Assembly (NCBI GenBank): GCA_025738555.1
Contig: JAOVFP010000003.1
Span: forward strand, 186,001 to 250,000
DNA from: Cyathus striatus
Lineage: Eukaryota; Basidiomycota; Agaricomycetes; Agaricales; Nidulariaceae
Direction of reading: 5' to 3'
DNA: 64,000 bases
The notes below the pieces were generated by a model, which was not told where the DNA came from, searched no databases, and was given only the letters and a program-made list of their open reading frames with translations. Positions 11,864 through 23,763 of the stretch are shown one piece after another. The position numbers and the translations under genes were made by a program. Position 1 is the first letter of the stretch, and every line of letters starts with the position of its first letter.

Positions 11864-13626
11864 ATGGATCTTAGCAATGATGATTTGATCAGCTTTATTC
11901 GGGACGGTATAGCGGCAAGTGCGGTGTTTGGTACGCTTAACCATTAACACGTTCTTCTTCATTCTAACATTCAATTCCAGTTGCTGCTATAACTTCTTTG
12001 GTATATGATATCATATACAATTTTACCGAAGAAGTATTTTCCTACTATCCTGGCATCATAATGTTCACTTATCAATATTCTTCAGGTCAAATACATATGG
12101 AGGTAAGATATTATGAACCAAAAATTATTGATGCCTACCGAATTCCACATTATACAGTGGCATGAAATGGTCATTCCCAAAATTATTGTACATTATTGCT
12201 CGGTATTCCAGTCTATGTTACCTTTTGTCAGCAAACCTTTTTCGATGTTGGTATAAATTCTAAGTATCAATAGCATCGTTCTTTTAGGTGAGTTCAGTTG
12301 AACTGTAAGCTGGCCACTGACAGTTAACATAAATTATAGCTCCCATACAAAATAGATATGCGGAGGTTTCCCACCATGTACGTCATTTAAAATTATTTTT
12401 CGAACTTGCCACAGCTACCTGCCAGATGTATGTTCCGACACGTTTGGTGAAATTATATATCCTAAGCTTTTTCGATAGATGTACATCGTCCATGTGGATC
12501 CATACATAGTAAGTATACGAAATTCAAATACTTGGAGAAGAGTTATATTGTTATTCTTTTAAAGTGGAGCATATGTACCTGTTGGTTCGGCTGACCTGAT
12601 ATTTATACTCCGTGTGTGTGCGCTGTATGGCAATAGCAAAGGAAGTACGTATTCACCCTCAGGTTATCACTTGCCAAACGTTTATACTCACATATTAATA
12701 GTCATTTTCTGTCTAACAGCTTTATTCGTAGGTACAGAAAAATATTGAGTAGAAGATATATTTACTTATCAAGCATCATGGATCCAGCACAAATCACGGT
12801 GTGTTGGCCATAAAGGCTTAATAATGAAAGAGCACTTACCATGATGTGTTTCAGGTTTCACTGACATTTTCAGCACTTGTGTCTGTTGCTTATTCGAAAT
12901 CAGCTGTGGCTATCCCGAGTATAGGATGTATAGGATTTGCACCTTCCTCCCTTATAAAGCGACAAACGACCTTTTACGTCATCACACTTGCTCTTCATAG
13001 TATGTCAGTTTATTTTGTTTTCTAAAAATACAGCCTCTCAAATGCCCACACTGCAGCCACATTATTTTTGCTAACCTTCTACAGAGTAGGTAGGTACTTC
13101 ATCAGAGACAGTGGAGGCCTAAGAAATGCTATAATGCAACGCAGAGCGGGTGTCGGTAAAGAAACCCCACTGACTACCTTGGTTTTACATGACGGAACAT
13201 TGTATTTCTTCATTCTCTTCGGCAAGTCAAAATAATATGAATATTCACTTGCAGTATGTATTTACGATATTTAGGATCAACGCTTATCCCATTAGTGGCT
13301 TCAGCTCTCCAATTAAACAGATTTCTTATCTTTATAGATCCGCAAGTGTGATGGAAACTACTTATTCGTACCAACTTACATTTACCTCAGATGCTATATT
13401 GCAATTACATCAATGATGGTGAGTAATGCTAATTCAAAATTATAATGACATTTATGCTTCGAGTCAGGGCTCTAGATTAATACTGAAACTTCGACAAACG
13501 TACGACGCACAAATAAATGAGTGTGCGCCGGCTGTTTCTCGATCAATCTTCTTTGCGGGACGAAGTGGTACACACTCATCATTGGAACACTCAAGAGAAT
13601 ATTGTAGGAGAGGTGGTGTAAGATGA
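11864..13626 (+). CDS. DUF6533 seven-transmembrane protein, copy B
   Basis: A multi-exon gene of a predicted fungal membrane family of unknown function. Exon 1 (11864-11930) starts MDLSNDDLISFIR. A 50-nt intron (11931-11980) follows. Later exons give AAITSLVYDIIYNFTEE, then a 17-nt exon (VKYIW), then SGMKWSFPKIIVHYCS; this order matches the DUF6533 core (YD, DE, W, P-K). Further exons carry ADLIFILRVCALYGNSKG, SIGCIGFAP and LVLHDGTLYFFILFG. The last exon carries GSRLILKLRQ and ends at 13626. I saw no in-frame stop in the recognised exons, but the middle exons (12290-12560) are unresolved, so intactness is likely rather than shown. ATG choice rests on the TATA spacing and conservation in four copies. 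Confidence 0.65.
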
Positions 13627-14020
13627 GGACAGGGTTCTCTGAAATTCAACCTGAGCAACAGGAATGTGGGATGTTTTAAGGGGAGATTCGAGGGTTGGTA
13701 GGAGGATATCACAAGAATATGAGCAATCATAGATGCATTACATTACGTAGTAAATTGGGCATCTTCAACTGGTAGCTATTTAGAAAGGATTTAACTTCTG
13801 TGGAATGTATCCGCAATTTTGAACTATGAATCACAACTAACTTAATTACTCTCTATGGTATCACGAAGTAACTTATGTAAGGCACTTGTAATCAATTGTA
13901 ATAAATGTGCTACATAAGTAGTTTTTACTTATTGTTACCTTGTATAGTTGGTGCTGAGTAATCTTTAGATACGTCGAATCTCATATACTGACGTTCACAG
14001 CTATCGTGAGGTATCTCATA
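13627..14020. repeat. Conserved 3' flank of the DUF6533 unit
   Basis: This stretch (GAGATTCGAGGGTTGGTAGG, then TTAGCTATTTAGAA) recurs after copies C and D and at 58985-59120 with no gene in front of it. It marks the downstream boundary of the duplicated unit. Confidence 0.6.
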
Positions 14021-15040
14021 GCACCCCACGCTATGTAGGTGTACGTAAGAGCATTGTGAGCGGCACGTCGGAGAGTATCAGGATGAACTAGTCGTTAGCT
14101 CTACGAGCAGCTCAGCACAGGGTATGTAGTATTATAATTGGTAGCTTAGAAAGACGAGGCTACCTCGTGGTATGCATTTATTGACGAATGTGGAACAGAA
14201 CGCGCGAAGTTAAGGTGTCTTCTGATGTAGTTGTGAGATCGTTACTGTAACGCATATGCGTCGGGGTTAGCTTGAACCTGCAATACGAGCGGGTGGTACA
14301 TATCCGAGAGCAACCATAATTCTAAACGTTCGTCAGTATCACCATAAGGAACAGAATATTCACGTTAAAGATTCGCAGCAAACTCCTTTAACATCCTTAA
14401 GCCCTCATCCTAATCTGCACTTGACTTATCCGCACAGGGATCTTCAAATCCTCCGACGAATTCCTCCTCAGCACATCCGCTGATCCACTAACACTCGCAC
14501 CAGGGGACGTGTTCCGATTGATCATAGCGCAGTCTAACGACATAGACTGCAGGGACCCAAGCGACTTCGGCAGGCACCGAAACGATATTTCTCGTGTTAG
14601 GAAACGTAGGCATAGCGAGCATGGAGGATTGTGTACGTCAGTCTAAAAAATACCTTGCCGATCGTGTTGCGAGAACGTGAGTGCATGTCTGCCGAGTGTA
14701 GTTTGGATATGCGATATATGCATGCGGTAGGTATCCTGCAGCACCCGCAATTCTAAACAGTCCTCAGTACCACATCATCATTAAGAACACAACACTCGCG
14801 TTCGACGTTCACAGCTAACTCCTATACCACACCTAAATCCCTCCTCAGCCCAACCTGCACCCGACTGATCTTCAAATCCCCCGACGAATTCCTCTGAGCA
14901 CCCACCGACCCACTAACACTTGCACCAGTGGATGTATCGTAATTGGTAGTCGCGGCCCTGGTGGAGAAAGCTAGGAGACCCAGGCACCTTCGGGTCTAAC
15001 TCTCGGGGATTCTGTTGGGCAGCATATGCTTAGAGAGGAC
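14021..15040 (-). repeat. Rearranged Lon-unit segments, partly duplicated
   Basis: A segment of roughly 400 bp appears twice here (about 14270-14640 and 14700-15000), with motifs ACCCGCAATTCTAAAC, ATCTTCAAATC and CGACGAATTCCTC. Relatives lie at 19830-20160, 20240-20370, 26960-27250, 58050-58330 and 60200-60850. Minus-strand translations are interrupted; one relative at 57.9 kb reads TRNYLDWLTQ, as in Lon, so the segment belongs to the Lon unit. Part of it may be an unrecognised neighbouring exon. Confidence 0.5.
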
Positions 15041-16760
15041 GGACGATTGACCATGTTCATCTCACTCGTAACCAGTCCCTACAGCCTCGCCAATTCCTTA
15101 TCGAACACCATCCACATATCGCTCTCCATCTTCTTGATATTCTTCAACTGCTCCATCAGGTGGAACTAGTGCTGGTACCTGACAAACTTGGAATCGATGT
15201 ATCATTTGCGGAGGTGGTCAGGGACGGAGAGGGATTCCAGGACGTCTTGGGGTTCTTGCTGCTACTGCGAAGTCGGCGACTTTGTCCGGCTTGTCGAAGA
15301 CGTTTGAGGCGATCTGGTTCTGGTGTTCGTAGGGTTTATAGAGGCGAGGAGAGAAAGATCGTACCTGGTTGATGCCCCCGGAAGAGGGAGTCGAGCTGGA
15401 TGTCCTTGAATACCAATTAACATGAAGGCGCTGGTGTATTGGTTGTCCTTGTTGTATGGCTGCGCTTTCAGATTTTCGATGTTCACGATTGAGATGATGA
15501 ATTTGTGTAGGGACGAAGTGGGAGAGAAACCTGTGGTTTTCGTAAGTAAGGTGAAGAAAGAGAGAAAAGAGAGAAGAAGAGCTTACTCGTGGGTTCCTTG
15601 ACCTTCATCCCTCCTTCCTCGGACTAAGGCGGGGGCGTAACAAGCGGTGTAGGAATCGCAGGTGGCTCAACGGTCTCCTCCCTGTCCAGATCTCGTCACC
15701 AGCCCTAACGAATTCCGTAATATGAATCCTCCAATGCGGGTACAAGACATCCGTGAGCCCTCCGCCATCCTCGCCTTCAGCGTTCTTGACTGCAAAGGCG
15801 CTCGTGATCTGAGCGAAGGGGTGGTGACGGTCGAGGTCAGTAATGATATCTGCGTTAAGACTCAGCGTTTGGATCTTTCAGGGGGAATGCGCCGATGTAG
15901 AGGAGTTGTTCTTGTTTTATCATTCCTTTGAGGGCTGGGACGAAAGCTTTGTAGAGGCCTGAGAAGAGGGCACAGCGGGCGATAGGGATGAGGGGGGTGC
16001 TTAGGGTTTGACTTTGGGTGTCTTGTAGGAGTTGGTTGAGGAAGAGGAGGAGGAAGAGGAGGGTGTAGAATCGTCCTTCACCCCAACCTCGCTTTCGTCG
16101 ACACCTCCCTTCCCGTTTTCTCTGTTGCCCTCGTTCTCCGGTGCATTAGGCGTGCATCACATGTGATTCAGGAGGTTGTGAGCACGCGCAGGACTGTGTT
16201 GCGTAAGGATGTACCTAGCCCGGGAATGGGTATGTTGAAGAGGTTATAGCTTCACCTGCTGTCGTAGTTGAAACAAAGTTGAAGTACCGTTTCGTACCAT
16301 AGGTAATCCTGTCCCTGACAGTGATAGCCTAGAGAATGAGGAGCGATAAAAAGGAGAAATGCAACACCCAGGGGAGAGGGTGGGGACAGGGGGATGGGGG
16401 CGGGAGGATGGAGACGGGCTGGTGGTAGACCGTAGGAGGAGGGACGTGGAGAGTCCCAGGGTTGTGCCAGTCGATCACTCAGTCAAAGCTTGGCGTTGAC
16501 TGATAACTAGGTCAATATTTGTCCAATGTTTGTTGTCAGCTGTATACACGTAGTTAATGGGATGACTAATATGAGTGTGCATCACGATTTACGACGCAGC
16601 GAACACTTTACAGTATTTAGTCAAGTTACAGTAGGTTACAGCTAATTTAACTAAGCGTTACCTGAGTCAAGTTATATTAGCTAGTCATTAGCTGGCACAA
16701 CACTGTGACTCAGCGCCTATCTTGCGCTCATCCTTGGGCGTTTGTTCGGCGTTCGCATCG
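15041..16760 (-). pseudogene. Lon protease pseudogene, copy 2 (N-terminal part)
   Basis: The minus strand reads, from right to left, a presequence-like start (16700-16760), an acidic linker, and Lon N-terminal pieces including HKFIISIVNIENL and AQPYNKDNQY (15430-15520), which are typical of mitochondrial Lon. Frames change several times, so it is not translatable. The presequence is separated from the body by a 249-bp hAT-like insertion (16457-16705). The AAA+ and protease regions are absent. It sits head to head with the DUF6533 gene at 17538. Confidence 0.75.
16457..16705. mobile_element. hAT-like MITE, 249 bp
   Basis: The ends are CAGGGTTGTGCCAG on the left and, reverse-complemented, CAGTGTTGTGCCAG on the right. 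Such CAG-starting TIRs fit hAT elements. No coding frame is present. I could not find a clear 8-bp target duplication, perhaps because the flanks were altered. It interrupts the Lon copy-2 leader, which is continuous in copy 1. Confidence 0.6.
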
Positions 16761-17488
16761 TCGTCCTTAGACCTTACGCAAGATGTGAATGCAAATATGA
16801 TAGTTACCTTTGGAGGTAAGGGTAGATATCTAATCTTTGATACATACTGTGCAATCAACCGACGCGAGGTTTCATTCCATTCCTTTTACCTCTCTCCTTC
16901 CCTTCGAGTCGCCCATATTATGATGCCTCATGGCGGGGATCATTTACCGTCCCCGAATAGGCTCCCTGTAGTTAGTGCTTAAAAAATGCCTTGAATATTG
17001 CTGTTACTGAAGGTGTGTCCTTTTGTAAGTACCTTACTGCAAGTTACTGGTATTAGATTCTTGAATCTTACAAGGATCGCTATCAGATTCGCAGGAGAAA
17101 TGATTGTTTCCTTAGTAGTAATAACTACATGCAGCAGTGGTAACTTGTAAGCACGTACTAGTACTGCATCAGGAAGCCCGGACTTGGGTAACATCCTAAG
17201 GAAATTGGAGTCTCAGAGTGATAGTACATTTGATAAGTAAGAGATGATCAATTCAGGATACAGGTGCATTTTGCGTGTATTCCATGGGAAGCTTCGTCCG
17301 AAGTCATGTACTAGGTACAGACGTATGTTTTCCCCTGTTTCAAGATTTCACCGTTATTTATGTAGATGCATATAAAGATACACCAGGAATATTGAATAGA
17401 CGGTTGACAGGTAAGCAACAGAAGTTGGGTCTCCTGAAGGCTAAGCAGTGCTAAGCTGTTAATACATATAGGCGCCTGTTGTATTCCG

Positions 17489-17496
17489 TATATATA
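17489..17496 (+). promoter_or_regulatory. TATA box of DUF6533 copy C
   Basis: TATATATA about 42 bp upstream of the ATG at 17538, in the same context as copy B. Confidence 0.6.
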
Positions 17497-17537
17497 CGAG
17501 CCTTGGGGGACGCTTACAGTCCAATCAGCACAGCGAT

Positions 17538-19304
17538 ATGGATCTTAACGATGATGATTTAGTCAGCTTTATTCAAAACAATACAGCAGCAAATGCGGTA
17601 TTTGGTACGCATAAACATTAACACGTTCTTCTTTGCTCTAACATTCAGTTCCAGTTGCTGTTATAACTTCTTTGGTATATGATATCATTTATAATTTCAC
17701 TGAAGAAGTATTTTTTCTACTATCCCATCATAACGTTCCCTTATCAATATTGTTCAGGTCAAATACATATGGAGGTAAGATACTGTGAGCCAAAACTTAT
17801 TGATGCCTACCGAACTCTACATTATACAGTGGCATGAAATGGTCACTCCCAAAGTTATTGTATATTATTGCTCGGTATTCCGGTCTATTTTATCTTTTGT
17901 CAGCGAGCTTTTTTCTATGTTGTATAATTTCTGAAATCAGCAGCATTGTTCTTTTAGGTGAGTTAAGTTAAACTATAAGTTGGCCACTGCAGCTAACATA
18001 AATTATAGCCTCCATACAAAGTAGATATGCAGAGGTTTCCCACCATGTACGTCATTTAAAATTATTTTTCGAACTTACTACAGCTACCCGTCAGATGTAT
18101 GCATCAACACATTTCGGGTAATCATACATTTTAAGCTTTTTCGATAGATGCGCGTTGACCATGTGGTTCCATACATTGTAAGTGTACAAAATTCAAGTAC
18201 TTACAGGATAGCTGTATTTTTTTTTTTTTAAAGTGGATCACAGGTCCCTGATGACTCAGTTGACCTGATATTTATGCTCCGTGTGTGTGCGCTGTATGGC
18301 AATAGCAAAAGAAGTACGCATTCATCCTCAGGTTATGACTTGCCAAACATTCATACTCACATCTAAACAGTCATTTTCTGTCTAACAGCTCTATTCATAG
18401 GTATGGAAAAAAATTGAGCAGAAGACATATTCACTCATCAAACATCGTGAATCCAGCAAAAATCACGGTGTGTTGATCATACAAGCCTAGTAATGAAAGA
18501 GTACTTACCATAACATGTTTCAGGTTTCATCGACATTTTCAGCACTTGTGTCCATTGCTTATTCGAAATCAGCCGTGGCTGTACCGAGTATAGGATGTGT
18601 AGGATTTGCACCTTCCTTCCTTATAAAACAACAAACGATCTCATACGGCTTCATACTTGCTCTTCAAAGTATGTCAGTTTATTTTTTTTTTCGAAAAAAT
18701 GGCCTCTCAAATGTACATACTGTAGCTACTTTATTTTTGCTAACATTCTTCAGAGTAGGGAGGGAGTTCATCAGAGACAGCGGAGGCCTTAGAAATGCTA
18801 TAATGAGGAGCAAAGTGGGGGTTGGTAAAGAAGCCCCACTGACTACCTTGGTTTTACATGACGGAACATTGTATTTCTTCATTCTCTTCGGTAAGTCAAA
18901 ATATAATGAGTATTCACTTGCGATATATATTTACGATATATAGGATCAACACTTATCTTTTCCGTGGGAGAGGCTCTTCAGTTGAATACATTTCTTAACT
19001 TTCTAACTCCGCAAGTGTGATGTAAACTAGTACTTTTCCGTACCAACTTACATTTACCTCAGATGCTATATTGCAATTACGTCAATGATGGTGAGTAATG
19101 CTGATTCAACTTTATAATGAAATTTATGCTTCGGGTCAGGGCTCTAGATTAATACTGAAACTTCGACAAACGTACGACGCACAAATAAATGAGTGCGCGC
19201 CAGCTGTTTCTCGATCAATTTTCTTTGCGGGACGAAGTGGTACAGACTTACCGTTGGAATACACAAGAGAATATCGTAGAAGAGGCGATGTACGACGAGA
19301 ATGA
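17538..19304 (+). CDS. DUF6533 seven-transmembrane protein, copy C
   Basis: The closest structural match to copy B, with the same exon order. Exon 1 encodes MDLNDDDLVSFIQNNTAANA. The core intron pattern, including the 17-nt exon around 17760, is kept. Later exons carry SIGCVGFAP, RDSGGLRNAI and LVLHDGTLYFFILFG, and the last exon (ending at 19304) carries GSRLILKLRQTYDAQ. The C-terminal tail is longer and more charged (RRRGDVRRE) than in copy B. An 11-T run at 18222-18232 and a T-run near 18680 lie in introns. I see no stop in the recognised exons, but middle exons are unresolved. Function unknown; predicted membrane protein. Confidence 0.62.
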
Positions 19305-19539
19305 GGGTTCTCAGAAAGCCAACCTGAGCAACAGGAATGCGGGGTGTTTTGAGAGATTCGAGGGTTGGTAGGAGGATATCACAAGAATATGAAGAATCGT
19401 TGGTGCATTACATTACGTAATAAATTGGATTTCTTCAACTATTAGCTATTTAGAAAGGATTTAACTTTTACGGAATGTATTCGTAATTTTGAATTATGGA
19501 TCACAACCAACTTAACTATGTCGTAGCACGCCATGCTAT

Positions 19540-20623
19540 ATAGGTGTACTTACGTAACTAGCATTGTGAGCGGCACATCAGAGTGTCATGATGAACAGGT
19601 AGTTAGCTCTACGAGCAGCTCAGCGCAGGGTATGCAGTACTGTAAATTGGTAGTGTAGAAAGGTATGCGACCTAATAGTGACGGTGTTGGGCCTGTTGCA
19701 TTTTTGACGAATGTGGAACAGAACGCGCGGAGGTGAGGTGTCTTCTGATGTAATTATGAGATCGTTACTGTAACGCATATGCGTCGAGGTTAGCTTGAAA
19801 CTACAATACGAGCGTGTGGTACGCATCCGAGAGCACCCGTAATTCTAAATGTTCGTCAGCACCGTAAGTATCACCATAAAGAACAAAACATTCACGTTAA
19901 AGATTCACAGAAAACTCCTTTAATATCCTTAAACCCTCATTTTAATCTGCCCCTAACTGATCCGCACAGGGATCTTCAAATCCTCCGACGAATTCCTCAG
20001 TACACTAGCCGATCCACTAGCACTCGCAACAGGGACACGTTCCTATTAATTATAGTGCGTTCTAACGACGTAGACTGCAGGGACCCAAGTGACTTCGGCA
20101 CGCACTGGCACCATACTCATGTTGGGAAACGTAGGCTTAGCGAGCATGGACGATTGATTTGAGTAATTCCTCGTCGATAGTGTTGCGAGAACGTGAGTGC
20201 ATGTCTGCCCAGAGTAGTTTGGATATGCGACATGTGCATGTGGTAGTTATCCTGCAGCACCCGCAATTCTAAACACTCCTCAGCGCCACATCATTATCAA
20301 GAACAAAACACTCACGTTTGACATTCTCGGCAAATTGCCTAACCACATCTAAATCCCTCGGCCCGGCCTGCGCCCGGTTGATTGTCGTCGCTTGATTCCT
20401 AGCCTGGGGTTGGGTTTGTGACCCGGCCTGCTGTCGTGGTTGAAGCGGGGTTGGGATACCAGTTTTATCCTATAGGTAATCCTGTCCTTCACTGTGGTAG
20501 CCTAGAGAATGAAGAGAGAGAAAGAGGAGAAAGCCACATCCCCCGTGTGGGTGAGGAGGAGGAGGAGGAGGAGGAGGAGGAGGAGGAGGAGGAGGAGGAT
20601 GGAGACGGGAGATGGGAGACTGC
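19540..20623 (-). pseudogene. Lon unit relic, copy 3 (body)
   Basis: This collects Lon-unit debris: relatives of the 400-bp segment (19830-20160 and 20240-20370), then a compressed leader with an expanded GGA tract (20550-20600). Most of the Lon body seen in copies 1, 2 and 4 is deleted between about 20370 and 20500. The rest of the 5' leader continues after the insertion, at 22897-23030. No translatable Lon frame remains. Confidence 0.6.
20550..20600. repeat. (GGA)n microsatellite
   Basis: About 50 bp of perfect GAG/GGA triplets. It creates long low-complexity frames on both strands (Glu/Arg-rich on plus, Pro/Leu-rich on minus). These are not considered genes. Confidence 0.9.
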
Positions 20624-20631
20624 GGGTTGGT

Positions 20632-22896
20632 ATTATAGGACTCCCGAATATCTCTACTACACTTAGATGCCAATCTGGACAAAAAACGGGGCTACAGGCC
20701 CCGAAGCTTTGACGCAATCCGGACATTTTGGGGCTCCATAGGCCAACATTGTTTGATCACTGTCCGGACAAAACTTCCCCGGCAGGTGGCATTCCTATTA
20801 CCAGTTTTTCCACGCTGTTGAAATGATTTCCATATCTATCTTTACCTGTATCTCTTATCATCTCCGAAAGCTCTCTTCAACCCTTTTTTCAAATAGATCT
20901 CAACAAGCATTGAACCGAAATTCAGGACTCAATACAGTGTTATGGTGTTCCTTGACACACCTGATGGAAACTAACAAATTATGAAATATGTACAGGATAT
21001 TTTTTAAAACAAAGTTAATAAACATTGTTTAGAATATATTGGGACTGCAAATGCGAACTTTCGAGGTAGAATTATATGTGAAAACGTATATACGAAGCTG
21101 ATGCTGAGGGGATCATTTTTCAGCCAAAAACACGACTTGACACAGTAATGTCACGGGTGTCACAACAGTTCACACCCGCGAGTTTGGGTGGGGTCAAGAG
21201 CGTGTGATGAATAAATGTCACACGCTGAAACCATTAAAGTTGCTACTTTATCACTATTTCAATTTTTATGATCGCGTTTCATTCCTAAGTGGGTTAAATA
21301 TTTGGGGAAATGTCGGAAGTTGCTGTACGTAGTATATACATAAATTTTTGTAAGAATGTGCACCTGGCAGAAAACTCAACATTTTAGTTGGAAAACTGAC
21401 AAGATGGGGTTTTTATCTAAAATTGTAGTAATCTTATCCTATATCCTCTTCCAGCTCATTTTATGCCTTCCAAAATATTCACCAACAATGATATATGTAT
21501 GAGAAGATGTATACAAAATATGCAATACGACGAAATGGTGAGGCTAGAAGATGAAAGGAATCCAGGTGTGTCAAGGAGCGCTATAACACTGTATCAGGTA
21601 GTGTTAGATTCTTATCTCGTTTTTGTTCTTCGTTGGAGTATAATCGTTTACCTTTATTGTATCGTACAGCAAACTAGATTCAGTATCTGTGCACAGCAAT
21701 TTATTCAATTACCCTGCCTCTTGAACAAGTTGTACCGTTGCACAGCTCAAACCGAACTCTCCTGTTAAGTTCATGATGTTTAGGGCTGTAATCGCGTACA
21801 TAATTCTTGCGTAAGTAGTCCGCATGCTTCCGCTCTCACGGTCGTTCCCGCACGATTCAACAACCGTCGATCACGGGCGCGACGAAAAACCTCCATTGAC
21901 GCTAAATTGGGTAAATAGTCAAGGTTTGTGTAAGGTGACTGGTTATTAAACATGGTCCTTTTGTAAGTGCCTTACTGGCATTCTATTTCCGAATCATACA
22001 AGCATCACTATTAGATTCGCAGGGGAAATGATTGTACAAAAACCTGAGTTGACCGAAAGTAGATACAACAGTTTAAGTAGGTAAAGAATGCGATATGTGT
22101 GAAAATTGTGAGTAAGTGACAGTAGGAATGAAATGTGTAACGGTAATGAAAAACATGAGTTTCGCATCGCAGCAGATTGCCTGCTCTACAGCACTGGCCT
22201 GGGGGTGAGGGCTGCATTGGTTGCCATTGGGTTGGTATGTATTTTTTACAGCACTTTGCATATCGATATAGACATTAAATTCTACTAGTGTATAGCTGAG
22301 TTGTACGGCCATCAATAGCGACTCGCAGCCAAACCACCGGAATTTAGTGGCTCCACTAGTTTCCATTGTGCTTGTTTGGCCTACAACTAAAGCTGTTATC
22401 CATTTTTGGGATGGTCTGGACAATCGCAAGGAGCTCAGCTATATGCTACCGAAATTGTAAGTCGATATCGATATGCAAATTCCATTATCTGGTGCCATGG
22501 ATAACAAACATTTAACGTTATGAACATGATATTCGGACCTCAGTCCGATTTTCAGTACTTACTCAGAGAAAAATGGAGATAATTCAGCTAATGAAGACTA
22601 GCAAGTGTACCGCATGAATTGCAGCTTTATGTCTCGTAAAGTCGATTTCTGTACTCAAATCGCTATAATGCACACACTTCATGCACTCCTCAGGTCTTCT
22701 AGAAGCTGAATTTCGCAAAAATGAAAGAAAAAAAAGGCAATTTGTGAACTCAAACCCACTAATCCGGACAACAATCTAGGGCCTTGGCGTAAACACAGAT
22801 GCTATCCGGACGAAATTCGCTAAAAATTAAAACCTAATCCGGACAAAAAATGTTTTGGACTGGGACGTAACTTTAGTAGGGATTTTCGGGGGTCCT
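20632..22896. mobile_element. 2.27 kb TIR element carrying array DNA
   Basis: It is flanked by the 8-bp repeat GGGTTGGT (20624-20631 and 22897-22904). The ends share AGGAC-CCCGAA-ATC-CTACTA in inverted orientation (from 20637 and from 22896). Subterminal copies of ATCCGGACA or TGTCCGGA occur near 20723, 20761, 22760 and 22840. The other Lon copies read through this site without interruption. Inside, 21790-22030 resembles the DUF6533 upstream region at 41730-42050, so host-array DNA has been captured or moved. An 8-bp duplication fits hAT or MULE elements. No transposase is recognised. Confidence 0.65.
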
Positions 22897-23040
22897 GGGT
22901 TGGTGGTCGAAGTAGGGACGTGGAGAACCACTGTTGGGCCGTACGACGCGTGATGGACGTTGATTACATACCTGCTTGACTCAGCGCTAGTCCTTCCGTC
23001 TTTCGGCGTTTGCATTGTTGTCTTTTACTAAACCTTCAGC
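22897..23040 (-). pseudogene. Lon leader, copy 3 (presequence end)
   Basis: This is the continuation of the copy-3 Lon leader beyond the insertion. It contains CCTGCTTGACTCAGCGCT, as at 10890-10910. The start region (MQTPKDGRTSAESS) resembles the copy-4 leader near 28860. Confidence 0.55.
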
Positions 23041-23713
23041 TTACTACTTTTCGTTAAAGTTCGTTCAAATTTCAAGTCAATGGATGGTACATTTGAAGCT
23101 CATAGGTATTTCTTGAGTCCAATTCACGTCTAAGGTTTACTAATGAAACTCTACTTGTTCCAGCTAAGATTTCTATAAAATACACTGAGGAGGAGGAAAT
23201 TGGCTTAGCGATATCCTCAACACAAAGAAACGTTGCGAGTCGATGGACGTCCGTCCATCCACCAGTTCCAGTGAGGCTCGATGAGAATTGAAACGAGGGA
23301 TTCTTTAGTACTAATAAGTACCTGCGATGGTGGTAACTTGTAAGTACGTACTACTGCATCAGAAAGCTCGGACCTAGGTACATCGCATGGAAAGAGTGTT
23401 TGAGCTGTAGTACATTAACAATGACAATGAAAGCCCGAGAGATTTAAATCAGTCTGGCAGAAGTTATGCGAGAGTTAATGTCAGATATGTGGGGAGAACC
23501 CGGGGGAGATCTACCCTGAATCCACGTCAAGCCAATATCCAGTATAGGGAAAATATACCGAGAAAAGATTAGAGAACATGGTAAGTGAAGATGATCGATC
23601 CAGGACACACGTGCATTTTGCGTCCATTCCATGGGAAGCTTCGTCCTTAGTCGGCTGTGTCTCATGAACGCATAGCACTAAACTAATAATGCATATAGGC
23701 GCCTTTTGTACTC

Positions 23714-23724
23714 CATATATATAT
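23714..23724 (+). promoter_or_regulatory. TATA box of DUF6533 copy D
   Basis: CATATATATAT about 40-50 bp upstream of the ATG at 23764, in the conserved GGCGCCT context. Confidence 0.6.
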
Positions 23725-23763
23725 GAACCTTGGGAGATGCATACAGTCTATCAGAAGAGCGAT

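Noticed and set aside
20418..20726. Glu/Arg-rich and Pro/Leu-rich frames on both strands
   Set aside because: They are translations of the (GGA)n microsatellite in the Lon leader.
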